Shown here: piece by piece, positions 1 through 8,114 of the stretch
Numbering within the stretch: position 1 is the first letter of the stretch
How the letters are laid out: each line of letters begins with the position of its first letter
Origin: Yersinia similis
Lineage (GTDB): Bacteria > Pseudomonadota > Gammaproteobacteria > Enterobacterales > Enterobacteriaceae
NCBI RefSeq assembly: GCF_001053095.1
Contig: NZ_CGBP01000006.1
Span: 62,001-126,000 of the forward strand
Direction of reading: 5' to 3'
DNA length: 64,000 bases
Translations under genes and position numbers: made by a program
The notes under the pieces: model-generated
Database searches by the model: none
What the model was told of the DNA's origin: nothing
What the model saw: the letters and a program-made list of their open reading frames with translations, nothing else

Positions 1-514
1 CCGTGTGATATGCCATCAGTTCATTCATGCGCGATTTTACTTTTAAAATCTCTTTGGCATGGATTTCAATGTCTGTGGCCTGCCCCTGGAAACCGCCCAA
101 CGGTTGGTGAATCATCACCCGTGAATTCGGCAAGCAGAAACGTTTACCTTTGGCGCCCGCAGTCAACAGGAATGCCCCCATTGAACATGCTTGCCCCATA
201 CAGATAGTGCTGACATCAGGCTTAATGAATTGCATGGTGTCATAAATTGACATCCCGGCAGTAATCACCCCACCTGGTGAGTTAATATACAGAAAAATAT
301 CTTTTTCTGGATTCTCGGCTTCCAAAAACAGCATCTGTGCTGTGATTAGGTTAGCCATATGGTCTTCAACCTGACCCGTCAGGAAGATAATGCGTTCTTT
401 CAACAGACGGGAGAAGATATCGTAAGAACGCTCCCCACGTGAAGTCTGCTCAACTACCATTGGCACCAGAGCCATGTTAGGTGCAAATTGATCTCGTTCG
501 CCACTGTATGACAT
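1..514 (-). CDS. clpP: ClpP, ATP-dependent Clp protease proteolytic subunit (partial, C-terminus outside window)
   Basis: Serine peptidase that forms the double-heptamer degradation chamber used by the ClpA and ClpX unfoldases in the cytoplasm. Translation of the reverse strand from the ATG at 512-514 begins [20 protein letters not shown] and continues open to the window edge (171 codons of an expected ~207). The nucleophile lies in GQACSMGAF as Ser111 and the catalytic His is His136 in VMIHQP; the catalytic Asp falls outside the window. The short N-terminal extension before the mature protein is consistent with the self-processed propeptide of this family. It lies downstream of tig in the same direction, as in other enterobacteria. 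A heat-shock type promoter lies about 180 bases upstream. Confidence 0.97.
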   Translation of the reverse strand, partial: MSYSGERDQFAPNMALVPMVVEQTSRGERSYDIFSRLLKERIIFLTGQVEDHMANLITAQMLFLEAENPEKDIFLYINSPGGVITAGMSIYDTMQFIKPDVSTICMGQACSMGAFLLTAGAKGKRFCLPNSRVMIHQPLGGFQGQATDIEIHAKEILKVKSRMNELMAYHT

Positions 515-693
515 TACCGTCTCCTAATAGAATTTACTTTGGCGCCATTCATAACCGATTCTACTTGAGATAAGTAATGATGACTATGTTCATGCAACAA
601 GGTCGCATACAAAACGCCTGGCCTCCCAGACTCATTCGACAATGGTAATCAGCCAGTATTTCATCAACATCTTATATGAACGTCTGTTAGCTT

Positions 694-720
694 AATTGGG
701 GATAAATACGTATTTTCAAG
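694..720 (-). promoter_or_regulatory. Candidate sigma-32 (heat-shock) promoter of clpP
   Basis: On the reverse strand a CTTGAAA box (714-720) is followed after 12 bases by CCCCAATT (694-701). This is close to the sigma-32 consensus (CTTGAAA, then CCCCATNT). It is about 180 bases upstream of the clpP start, and clpP is a known sigma-32 regulon member in E. coli. The assignment is by pattern only. Confidence 0.6.
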
Positions 721-880
721 CCCCACGAATACCTTTTATCTAACGACCAATTCTTATCCCTACTGTAATCTCGACACCCAATTAATTATTTAGTTGCTAA
801 GTGCTTCATTCTACTTTTTAAATATAGCGCAGATTACAACGAAACATGTCAGATGAATCATACTATTAAGTGATTATTGT

Positions 881-922
881 TACCAAAAGAAAAAGCCCGT
901 GACCAATAATGGCGACGGGCTT
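881..922 (-). terminator. Rho-independent terminator downstream of tig
   Basis: An 8-bp stem (AAGCCCGT / ACGGGCTT, 893-922) is followed on the reverse strand by a U-rich tail (complement of 881-892). It lies 50 bases after the tig stop codon. It separates tig from the clpP promoter region; the 515-974 spacer holds nothing else that I can identify. Confidence 0.8.
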
Positions 923-974
923 AATCAATCAAAATACTGAATGGGTCCCATCCAGCATCATGCGCTGAAAAACA

Positions 975-2279
975 TTACGCTGCAGTGGTCTGATTCATCA
1001 GCTCACTGAAAGTCGTTGGTTTTTCAGTGACTTTGGCTTTAGCCAGCAGCGTTTCCACTGCTTGCTCTTCCAGAGCAACATTACGCATATTATTCATCAG
1101 CTCTTTATTCTTGCTGTAGAACTCAATCACTTCTTGTGGATCTTCGTAAGCAGATGCCATTTCTTCGATCAGAGCTTTAACACGATCTTCATCCGCTGTC
1201 AGCTCATGCTGGCTGATCACTTCGCCCAACAACAGACCAACAACAACACGGCGCTTAGCTTGTTCTTCGAACAGTTCGCGTGGCAGTTCAGCAGCTTGTT
1301 TCTCGTTGCCACCGAAACGCTGTGCAGCCTGACGACGCAGAACATCAATTTCGCCGTCAACCAGTGCAGTTGGAACGTCGATATTATTAGCGCTGACCAA
1401 GCCGTCGATTGCCTGAGTTTTAACACGGTTACGTACCGCGCCTTTCAGCTCACGCTCCATATTTTTACGCACTTCAGCACGCAAACCTGCCAATGAACCA
1501 TCAGCAACACCAAAACGTTTGATAAATTCTTCAGTCAGTTCTGGCAGCTCGCGGACTTCAACTTTCTTCAACACGATGGCGAATTTAGCTGATTTACCTT
1601 TCAGGTTTTCTGCGTGGTAATCTTCTGGGAAGTTTACGTCGATAGTGAATTCTTCACCGGCCTTGTGGCCGATAACACCGTCTTCGAAACCAGGGATCAT
1701 ACGGCCCTGCCCCATTGCCAGCACGAAATCAGTCGCTTTGCCGCCTTCAAACTCTTCACCATCGATAGAGCCAGTGAAATCCAGAGTCGCGCGATCTTCA
1801 GCCGTTGCTGCAGCGTCGGTTTCTTTCCAGGTAGCTTGTTGCTTACGCAGTGTTTCCAGCATGGTATCAACGTCAGCGTCGTTAACTTCAACAACTGGCT
1901 TCTCAACTTCAATGCTTTCCAGATCTTTCAGTTCCACTTCTGGATACACTTCAAACTCAACAGAATAAGTAAAATCTTCACCCTGCTTGTACTCACCTGG
2001 CACGTAGTTTGGCGCGCCAGCTGGATTGATTTTTTCTTTGATGATCGCATCAACGAAATTACGTTGCATCAGATCACCCAGTACATCTTGACGTACTGAC
2101 GAGCCGTAACGCTGTTCAACGATATTCATCGGCACATGGCCTTTGCGGAAACCGTCGATACGAACATTTTTAGCGGCTTTAATTAATTCACTTTTTACTG
2201 CTTTCTCAATGCTGTCAGCAGCAACAGTAATTGTTACACGGCGGCCAAGGCCTTGAGTGGTTTCAACAGAAACTTGCAT
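975..2279 (-). CDS. tig: Trigger factor, ribosome-associated chaperone and peptidyl-prolyl isomerase
   Basis: Binds the ribosome near the exit tunnel and shields nascent chains; it also has FKBP-type prolyl isomerase activity. The 434-residue product matches the family length (~432). Residues 1-110 form the ribosome-binding domain with the signature GFRKGHVP at 43-50, the FKBP domain lies at about 150-240, and the remainder is the helical arm/chaperone domain. The ATG at 2279 is preceded by GAGGTAACAAG, a good ribosome binding site. It lies between bolA and clpP, all on the reverse strand, as in E. coli. A promoter with a perfect TATAAT lies about 190 bases upstream and a terminator follows the gene. 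Confidence 0.98.
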   Translation of the reverse strand: MQVSVETTQGLGRRVTITVAADSIEKAVKSELIKAAKNVRIDGFRKGHVPMNIVEQRYGSSVRQDVLGDLMQRNFVDAIIKEKINPAGAPNYVPGEYKQGEDFTYSVEFEVYPEVELKDLESIEVEKPVVEVNDADVDTMLETLRKQQATWKETDAAATAEDRATLDFTGSIDGEEFEGGKATDFVLAMGQGRMIPGFEDGVIGHKAGEEFTIDVNFPEDYHAENLKGKSAKFAIVLKKVEVRELPELTEEFIKRFGVADGSLAGLRAEVRKNMERELKGAVRNRVKTQAIDGLVSANNIDVPTALVDGEIDVLRRQAAQRFGGNEKQAAELPRELFEEQAKRRVVVGLLLGEVISQHELTADEDRVKALIEEMASAYEDPQEVIEFYSKNKELMNNMRNVALEEQAVETLLAKAKVTEKPTTFSELMNQTTAA

Positions 2280-2469
2280 CTTGTTACCTCAAAAAAATCA
2301 CAGTGCTCGGTCAACTCCAGAAGCTGCAAACGAAGCAGCACCATTACCTTTTCAGGAATGATGCGAACTCTGAAAACACCCTCCAAGAACCGGGACGGCC
2401 GCATTACAGAACCGAGTATCCCAGATGTCAGAAGCGTCCCGAAACCATTCCGGAAAAATAAGACGCGAC

Positions 2470-2498
2470 ATTATAGCGGCGCATAGGTTATGAGTCGA
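2470..2498 (-). promoter_or_regulatory. Probable sigma-70 promoter of tig
   Basis: The reverse strand shows TCGACT (2493-2498) as -35, a 17-base spacer and a perfect TATAAT (2470-2475) as -10, about 190 bases before the tig ATG. The rest of the 2280-2695 spacer holds only the bolA hairpin and long leader sequence. Confidence 0.6.
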
Positions 2499-2594
2499 GG
2501 AAAGCAAGCGAATGTTGTCGCGGTAAAATTCACGCATGAGTCGTTCCCTCGGCAAAAACTCCTATGGCGCAACTATTAAATGAAGATGTCGCCC

Positions 2595-2628
2595 GTACAG
2601 AAACACAAACGGCCCTAGAGCCGTTTGT
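2595..2628 (-). terminator. Probable terminator downstream of bolA
   Basis: A perfect 9-bp inverted repeat (ACAAACGGC 2605-2613 / GCCGTTTGT 2620-2628) lies about 70 bases past the bolA stop. The U-tail on the reverse strand is broken (TTTGTGTTTCTG), so it may be a weak terminator. Confidence 0.55.
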
Positions 2629-2695
2629 AAAATTCTCATCTACTAATACCCTAAATCAGGCCAGAATGACTACTGCTATTAAGCCTGTTTATGGA

Positions 2696-3016
2696 TTAAG
2701 CCAGCGTATTGGCACCACGACAAGAGGGAGATGCTGGCACGGTATCTTGTAATCCTGCCCACTCTTTCCGTGTATAAGTATGTAACGCCAGCGCGTGAAC
2801 ACTGCCAGCTAGCTCATCAGCCAGCACACTATAAATAGAACGATGGCGGCTCAGAAAACGCTGATCTTGGAACTTATCGCTCACGATCACAATTTTAAAA
2901 TGACTTTCAGAGCCGGCAGGTACATTGTGGCGATAGCTTTCATTAATCACCTCCAAATGATCCGGTACGAATGCCGCTTTTAGTTTTTCTTCAATTTGTT
3001 CCCGAATCAAAATCAT
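2696..3016 (-). CDS. bolA: BolA family morphogene / iron-sulfur-linked regulator
   Basis: Small stress-induced protein that affects cell shape and partners with monothiol glutaredoxins. The 106-residue product is one residue longer than the E. coli protein and keeps the family core [15 protein letters not shown] and the helix-turn segment with the conserved [14 protein letters not shown]. The C-terminal [10 protein letters not shown] tail is also conserved. The ATG at 3016 has AAGGAGAGCAAC directly upstream. It is followed by tig on the same strand, with its own hairpin between the genes. I looked for the gearbox promoter known in E. coli and could not place it convincingly. Confidence 0.96.
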   Translation of the reverse strand: MILIREQIEEKLKAAFVPDHLEVINESYRHNVPAGSESHFKIVIVSDKFQDQRFLSRHRSIYSVLADELAGSVHALALHTYTRKEWAGLQDTVPASPSCRGANTLA

Positions 3017-3363
3017 GTTGCTCTCCTTACTGCCGAGACAGAAAACTGCCTACTCTCTTGCAATATTAGTCGATTCCTGCTGCTTTATAACATTTTAGAT
3101 ACAAAATATCCTGGATAAATCTCTTTTGTCTGTATGGCGTATGACGCTAATCTGCTAATCAGATAAAAAGGTCACTTGTCAGTGTCTTAAGTAAAAATAG
3201 AGGTGTCTAGGGGGAAATCGGCTTTTAGATGAATTTCTGTTCATCAGGTTCTTCCCCCAGCCAATGGCAGTGTTATGATGGGGCAACTGCAAATTCGCAA
3301 AATAAGATGGCAGCTATCCTGCTCTGATTATTAAAGAATTCCATAACTATCGAGAAAGTGAAC
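3017..3363. other. Divergent spacer bolA / yajG, no gene seen
   Basis: These 347 bases lie between the diverging bolA and yajG genes and must hold both promoters. I could not identify a convincing -35/-10 pair, an open frame with a ribosome binding site, or a repeat. Confidence 0.6.
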
Positions 3364-3942
3364 ATGCTAAAGAAAATTCTTTTCCCGCTGTTGGCTGTTT
3401 TTATATTGGCCGGTTGTGCTACCACAAGTAACACGCTGAATGTCACGCCAAAAGTGGTATTGCCAACACAAGATCCAACACTGATGGGTGTAACTATCAG
3501 TATCAATGGCGCAGATCAGCGTCAGGACTCCGCGCTGGCTAAAGTTAATCGCGATGGGCAATTAGTGGTGCTAACACCATCACGTGATTTGCGCTTCCTG
3601 TTACAGGAAGTTCTCGAAAAACAAATGACGGCCCGCGGTTATATGATTGGTGCTGATGGTGCGGTTGACCTACAAATTGTAGTTAACCAACTGTATGCCG
3701 ATGTGCAGGAAGGTAACTTGCGCTACAACATCACCACCAAAGCCGATATCTCAATCACGGCAACGGCGAAAAATGGCAACAAGCAGGTAAAAAACTACCG
3801 CGCGACCTACAATGTTCAGGGAGCGTTTACGGCAACTAACGAAAAAATCACCGATGCTGTAAATACCGTGTTAAGTGACGTTATTGCCGATATGGCGCAA
3901 GACACTAGCGTCAGTAGCTTTATCAAACAAAATGCACGCTAA
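3364..3942 (+). CDS. yajG: YajG family lipoprotein
   Basis: Predicted outer-membrane-associated lipoprotein of unknown biochemical role. With the ATG at 3364 the product has 192 residues, equal to the E. coli protein; an in-frame GTG at 3358 would add two residues but is less likely. The signal peptide ends in the lipobox LAGC with Cys18 as the lipidation site. The body retains the stretches DPTLMGVTISINGADQR and RDLRFLLQEVLEKQMTARGY, which are strongly conserved in the family. It is followed after 114 bases by ampG on the same strand, the conserved yajG-ampG pair, which hints at a link with envelope or muropeptide metabolism (inference). Confidence 0.93.
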   Translation: MLKKILFPLLAVFILAGCATTSNTLNVTPKVVLPTQDPTLMGVTISINGADQRQDSALAKVNRDGQLVVLTPSRDLRFLLQEVLEKQMTARGYMIGADGAVDLQIVVNQLYADVQEGNLRYNITTKADISITATAKNGNKQVKNYRATYNVQGAFTATNEKITDAVNTVLSDVIADMAQDTSVSSFIKQNAR

Positions 3943-3975
3943 TTTGATGTTTGCTTAACCTTTTTTGCCTAACAC

Positions 3976-4013
3976 AATTATAGTTACTTAACAGAATTAT
4001 AGTTGCTTAACAG
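3976..4013 (+). repeat. Two tandem copies of a 19-bp unit before ampG
   Basis: The unit aattatagttacttaacag (3976-3994) is repeated with one change at 3995-4013. It lies in the yajG-ampG spacer, directly before the ampG leader. Confidence 0.8.
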
Positions 4014-4056
4014 AATGCTCTGCCCCACACCTTGCGGCAGAGCAGGTAGATTTCTT

Positions 4057-5535
4057 ATGCCCAATCGCTATTCAAACCTTTTTACCCAACGTAACTCTAT
4101 TATTCTTCTGTTATTGGGCTTTGCCTCTGGCCTTCCTTTAGCGCTTACCAGTGGCACACTACAAGCATGGATGACCGTTGAAAATGTCAATCTTAAGACA
4201 ATTGGTATTTTCTCGCTGGTTGGCCAAGCCTATGTTTTTAAGTTTCTTTGGTCCCCGCTGATGGACCGCTACACGCCGTCCTTTTTAGGGCGTCGGCGCG
4301 GTTGGTTGCTGATAAGCCAGTTATTACTCATTATTGCCATTATCGCGATGGGCTTTATGGAGCCTGCCAAACATTTATGGTGGCTGGCAGCGGTCGCGGT
4401 ATTAGTCGCATTTTGTTCAGCTTCTCAAGATATCGTTTTTGATGCTTATAAAACTGACTTGCTTACCACTGAAGAACGCGGTACTGGTGCGGCAGTATCG
4501 GTATTAGGCTACCGCTTGGCAATGCTGGTTTCCGGTGGGTTAGCGTTGTGGATAGCAGATCGCTATCTCGGCTGGCAATCAACTTATTGGCTAATGGCCG
4601 GATTGATGTTGATTGGGGTGTTCGCTACCTTGCTCGCCCCTGAACCCGATATTCGAATTGCCCCACCCAAAACACTGGAACAGGCCATTGTCGCTCCATT
4701 ACGTGATTTTTTCGGTCGTAATAATGCTTGGCTGATCTTGCTGCTTATTGTGTTTTACAAAATGGGGGATGCGTTTGCTGCAAGCCTGAGTACGACTTTT
4801 CTTATACGCGGCGTCGGGTTTGATGCCGGTGAAGTGGGGTTGGTGAATAAAACGCTGGGGCTGATCGCCACTATTATTGGCGCTCTATATGGCGGTCTAT
4901 TAATGCAGCGACTGAGCTTATTCCGAGCCTTAATGATCTTCGGTATTTTACAAGCGGTTTCCAACATGGGCTATTGGCTACTAGCCATCACTGATAAAAA
5001 TATATTATCCATGGGCAGTGCCATATTTTTGGAGAACTTGTGTGGTGGGATGGGAACCGCAGCCTTTGTCGCATTACTCATGACACTCTGTAACAAGTCC
5101 TTCTCCGCCACACAGTTTGCCCTATTATCAGCCCTCTCTGCTGTAGGCCGAGTTTATGTTGGCCCGATTGCTGGTTGGTTTGTCGAGGCCCATGGCTGGC
5201 CACTTTTCTATTTATTCTCTATCGCCGCCGCTATTCCAGGGCTATTGCTACTGTATATCTGCCGTCAAACGCTGGATCATACTCAGAAAACCGATGAATT
5301 CATGCCCCGGACCGCATTTAAAACGGCTTATCGTTGGGCACTACGCTTGCTCGTTATTGGCTGCCTGTTGCTGTCTATGTGGCTAATTTTGTTGATATGT
5401 AACGCACTGGATTGGACCTCCATACCACAAGTGGCCGATACCTTATTCTTAAGGGGAATTCAGTTCAGCATCGTCGGGATGACTCTCGGGGGGCTACTGG
5501 ATTATTTAGCGCTCAGACGGCAAAAACTAGCCTAG
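4057..5535 (+). CDS. ampG: AmpG, inner-membrane muropeptide (GlcNAc-anhydroMurNAc) permease
   Basis: Major facilitator family importer that brings anhydro-muropeptides from the periplasm into the cytoplasm for cell-wall recycling; it supplies the inducer of ampC beta-lactamases where those exist. The 492-residue product has about 14 hydrophobic segments. The N-terminal block LGFASGLPLALTSGTLQAWM and DRYTPSFLGRRRGW are family hallmarks, as is SASQDIVFDAYKTD. The ATG at 4057 with AGGT upstream was preferred over upstream TTG/ATG codons because it matches the E. coli length and N-terminus. Its terminator hairpin has been split by a YPAL element. Confidence 0.97.
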   Translation: MPNRYSNLFTQRNSIILLLLGFASGLPLALTSGTLQAWMTVENVNLKTIGIFSLVGQAYVFKFLWSPLMDRYTPSFLGRRRGWLLISQLLLIIAIIAMGFMEPAKHLWWLAAVAVLVAFCSASQDIVFDAYKTDLLTTEERGTGAAVSVLGYRLAMLVSGGLALWIADRYLGWQSTYWLMAGLMLIGVFATLLAPEPDIRIAPPKTLEQAIVAPLRDFFGRNNAWLILLLIVFYKMGDAFAASLSTTFLIRGVGFDAGEVGLVNKTLGLIATIIGALYGGLLMQRLSLFRALMIFGILQAVSNMGYWLLAITDKNILSMGSAIFLENLCGGMGTAAFVALLMTLCNKSFSATQFALLSALSAVGRVYVGPIAGWFVEAHGWPLFYLFSIAAAIPGLLLLYICRQTLDHTQKTDEFMPRTAFKTAYRWALRLLVIGCLLLSMWLILLICNALDWTSIPQVADTLFLRGIQFSIVGMTLGGLLDYLALRRQKLA

Positions 5536-5556
5536 TAAATCACTTCAGTCACATAA

Positions 5557-5576
5557 AGCCGGTGCTTGCACTGGCT
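5557..5576 (+). repeat. Left copy of 20-bp target duplication flanking YPAL copy 1
   Basis: AGCCGGTGCTTGCACTGGCT occurs here and again identically at 5757-5776, exactly 200 bases away, on either side of the inserted palindromic element. The sequence is itself the hairpin of the ampG terminator. Confidence 0.85.
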
Positions 5577-5756
5577 GAGGTTATTGACAAAGTGCCTGCA
5601 ACGGAGAGAACAGGCAGATCGTAAAGACGCCGGCTTCCCTGTATAAAAATAGCCTTCCCTGGGGGCTCGAGCCGCGCCCTCCCTGGCGCGGACGCTTTAC
5701 TCCTCTGCCTATCCTCACCGTTCAAGATTGAGTCATCGGGGTTTGTCAGCAGTCTG
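5577..5756. repeat. YPAL-type Yersinia palindromic miniature insertion, copy 1 (180 bp)
   Basis: The element begins GAGGTTATTGACAAAG and ends GTTTGTCAGCAGTCTG. Its two halves are imperfect inverted repeats (for example ACAGGCAG..GTAAAGACGCC against GCGGACGCTTTACTCCTCTGCC). A second, shorter copy with near-identical ends lies at 21186-21350. The size, palindromic structure, downstream-of-stop location and terminator target fit the YPAL elements described in yersiniae. Copy 1 carries a longer loop segment (about 5631-5665) than copy 2. Confidence 0.85.
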
Positions 5757-5784
5757 AGCCGGTGCTTGCACTGGCTTTTTTGTT
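5757..5784 (+). terminator. ampG terminator (intact right copy)
   Basis: The stem AGCCGGTGC / GCACTGGCT has one G-T pair and a 2-base loop, and is followed by TTTTTTGTTTTT. The left duplicate of this hairpin at 5557-5576 lacks the T-run, because the YPAL insertion separated it from the tail. Confidence 0.8.
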
Positions 5785-5840
5785 TTTATCAGAAAAACAA
5801 GCCTAACAAATAAACCCCACGGATACCTCACCCTCAATTC

Positions 5841-5856
5841 ATTGACACAAATCACA
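5841..5856 (+). promoter_or_regulatory. Possible CRP site upstream of the Tsx/OmpK-family gene
   Basis: ATTGA-N6-TCACA matches 8 of 10 core positions of the CRP consensus (TGTGA-N6-TCACA). It lies about 160 bases upstream of a nucleoside-channel family gene, and tsx of E. coli is CRP-controlled. This is a weak, pattern-only call. Confidence 0.3.
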
Positions 5857-6016
5857 CCCTTAAATTCTTGTTGCATGTTTTTTTAAAAAAAACGAGATAC
5901 GCATCACCTTAAACTATTTATCCTTTCGTGCTCCGAGATTATGATGAGCACACTTTTTGCTAAGGGCTCAGTCCCTTCGCTTTTCCTTAATATTTTTTAT
6001 CTACACAGAGGCATTT

Positions 6017-6784
6017 ATGCGTAAAATTCTTATCGGCGCTGCAGCACTGGCAACAGTGACTTTGACGCCATCCGTCCAAGCTGAATACCAGTGGGGATTC
6101 GGTAATGTCAGCTTGAACTACCTTGACTGGACCAGAAGCACGACGCATAAATCAGGCGATTCTTCGCATAAAGATGACTTCGCCTATATTGAGTTAGAAG
6201 GTGGGGCAGGCTTCAGTTGGGGTGAGATTTATGGTTTCTTCGATTTAGAAAACCCCTTCAATTCAAAAACAGCCCAACCAGGTGATAATCAACGCTATAC
6301 CTTTAAAACAACTGGCCGCTATTATCTGGGTGACAGCGGTTTTAACCTTTATGGCCATGTTTACGGTACATATTCTCTGCCAGGGGATAACAGAAACTTC
6401 CATGAAGTGAATACACTGTATGGGGTTGGCTATAACGCTGCTTTCGATTCTCTGTGGCTAAAACCTTTTGTTGCCCTGCACTATGTTGATCAAACTTACT
6501 ATTCAGGTAACAACGGCTATGTGGTTGGTTGGGTTGCTGGCTATGACTTCACTGCTTTCGATGAAAAATTCAGCATCACTAACTGGAATGAACTGGAATT
6601 TAACCGTGCAGAAGCCTATGCAGCAGGCAATGGCGGGAAAAATGGTATCAACGGCGCTATCGCATTGTGGTGGACACCGGTTAAGCAACTCACTACAGGT
6701 ATTCAATACCGTTATGCCTATAAAAAATTAGGCGAAGACTTTTTACAAGATGGTATCGTTTACTCAATTAAATATAATTTCTAA
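6017..6784 (+). CDS. Tsx/OmpK-family nucleoside-specific channel-forming outer membrane protein
   Basis: Predicted beta-barrel porin of the nucleoside-specific channel (Tsx/OmpK) family in the outer membrane. The 255-residue product has a signal peptide ending SVQA before EYQWGFGNVS, alternating aromatic beta-strands throughout and the C-terminal aromatic YSIKYNF typical of barrel assembly. The acidic FFDLENPFNS stretch is characteristic of the family. The ATG at 6017 (AGAGG upstream) directly precedes the signal peptide; an upstream in-frame start at 5957 would add an implausible 20 residues. The substrate is inferred from the family only. In E. coli the tsx gene sits between secF and nrdR, not here. 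Confidence 0.88.
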   Translation: MRKILIGAAALATVTLTPSVQAEYQWGFGNVSLNYLDWTRSTTHKSGDSSHKDDFAYIELEGGAGFSWGEIYGFFDLENPFNSKTAQPGDNQRYTFKTTGRYYLGDSGFNLYGHVYGTYSLPGDNRNFHEVNTLYGVGYNAAFDSLWLKPFVALHYVDQTYYSGNNGYVVGWVAGYDFTAFDEKFSITNWNELEFNRAEAYAAGNGGKNGINGAIALWWTPVKQLTTGIQYRYAYKKLGEDFLQDGIVYSIKYNF

Positions 6785-6798
6785 CTATAACTAAATGA

Positions 6799-6842
6799 TT
6801 CCAAGGTACCTATTTAGGATACCTTGGAATATATTTTAATTT
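6799..6842 (+). terminator. Terminator downstream of the Tsx/OmpK-family gene
   Basis: The inverted repeat TTCCAAGGTA (6799-6808) / TACCTTGGAA (6820-6829) is followed by TATATTTTAATTT. It starts 14 bases after the stop codon. Confidence 0.75.
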
Positions 6843-7153
6843 ACCTTTATATCACATATTTTTTACATAAAATAAGCTCACATCCCAATTAAACATCACT
6901 ATTTCCCTCACACAAAAATGCCAATGAACGTTGTTTTTCCTTAACATTCATGATTTTCTAACCATAGAGCATCGCCAATATATTATTGCTACTGGAAAAT
7001 TGCCAAATAAGGTAACATCTGTGACCCCCTTAACATAAAGTGTCAACAAGGCGCTGACAGAATATTAAGCATGTTTACAGTCCTGCAACCTTCCCGTAAA
7101 ATGCCCGCACACATGAAACGACAATAGAGCCATTTTGTAATTGAGGTCGTTAG
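6843..7153. other. cyo operon promoter region, no gene seen
   Basis: These 311 AT-rich bases lie between the porin terminator and cyoA. In enterobacteria this position carries the oxygen-regulated cyo promoter (ArcA, Fnr), but I could not assign individual sites with confidence. The cyoA ribosome binding site GAGGTCGTTAG is at its end. Confidence 0.5.
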
Positions 7154-8110
7154 ATGAGACTTAAGAAATACATTAAAAATATGGGAATATTGTCTTTATT
7201 TGCAGCCACCGTCATGCTAAGTGGTTGCAATATGGTATTGATGAATCCCAAAGGCGCAATCGGAGTCGAACAAAAAACGCTGATACTGACTGCTATCGGT
7301 TTGATGTTGATCGTCGTTATTCCGGTTATTTTTATGGCGTTTGCTTTTGCCTGGAAGTTCCGTGCTTCCAACAAAAGTGCAACGTACACCCCGAACTGGT
7401 CCCACTCCAACAAAATTGAGCTTGTTGTTTGGGCTGTTCCAATCATTATCATCGCTATTTTGGCTACGATAACGTGGAAAACAACCCACGAACTTGATCC
7501 ATTCAAACCTATCGTTGTGGCCGGTAAAGATCCGATCACCATCGAAGTGGTCTCCCTTGACTGGAAATGGTTATTTATCTACCCAGAACAAGGCATCGCT
7601 ACCGTAAATGAACTGGCCTTCCCTACTGGTGTTCCGGTGAACTTCAAAATCACTTCTAACTCAGTAATGAACTCGTTCTTTATCCCTCAGTTAGGCGGGC
7701 AGATTTATGCGATGGCCGGGATGCAGACTAAATTGCATCTGATTGCCAATGAACCAGGTAAATACAACGGTATTTCCAGTAGTTTCAGTGGCCAAGGCTT
7801 CTCTGGTATGAAATTCACTGCGATTGCAACACCAACGCAGGAGGACTTCAACCAATGGGTCGAACAAGTGAAAAAATCGCCGAACACCCTGAATACAACT
7901 AACGATTTCGAGAAACTGGCTACGCCAAGTGAAAATAACCCGGTGGAATACTTCTCCAGTATCAAACCGGCGCTATTTAAAGAAATCATTGGTAAGTTTA
8001 TGGGCGATATGAACATGCCAAAAAATGGTAATGGCATGCCAAAAGGCATGGATATGAGCCAGGGCATGGAAATGGGCGAACACACTGCTCACGCCGGAGC
8101 CGAGGAATAA
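7154..8110 (+). CDS. cyoA: Cytochrome bo3 ubiquinol oxidase subunit II
   Basis: Membrane-anchored periplasmic subunit of the proton-pumping quinol oxidase. The 318-residue product starts with a lipoprotein signal whose lipobox LSGC places the lipidated Cys at residue 25, followed by two membrane segments (about 40-65 and 90-110) and a cupredoxin-fold domain that lacks the CuA ligands, as expected for a quinol rather than a cytochrome c oxidase. The C-terminal tail is strikingly rich in Met, Gly and His (about residues 280-318). It is the first gene of cyoABCDE; cyoB starts 4 bases after its stop. Confidence 0.98.
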   Translation: MRLKKYIKNMGILSLFAATVMLSGCNMVLMNPKGAIGVEQKTLILTAIGLMLIVVIPVIFMAFAFAWKFRASNKSATYTPNWSHSNKIELVVWAVPIIIIAILATITWKTTHELDPFKPIVVAGKDPITIEVVSLDWKWLFIYPEQGIATVNELAFPTGVPVNFKITSNSVMNSFFIPQLGGQIYAMAGMQTKLHLIANEPGKYNGISSSFSGQGFSGMKFTAIATPTQEDFNQWVEQVKKSPNTLNTTNDFEKLATPSENNPVEYFSSIKPALFKEIIGKFMGDMNMPKNGNGMPKGMDMSQGMEMGEHTAHAGAEE

Positions 8111-8114
8111 AACG

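Noticed and set aside
10-207. Forward open frame at the window start
   Set aside because: It is antisense to clpP, whose reverse-strand translation shows the full ClpP N-terminal two-thirds including Ser111 and His136.
2231-2486. Overlapping forward open frames upstream of tig
   Set aside because: They cover the tig promoter and leader, have no ribosome binding sites and share no known family.
3017-3060. Gearbox promoter for bolA (CGGCAGTA on the reverse strand)
   Set aside because: It lies only about 14 bases before the ATG and overlaps the ribosome binding site, and no -35 CTGCAA is at the required distance.
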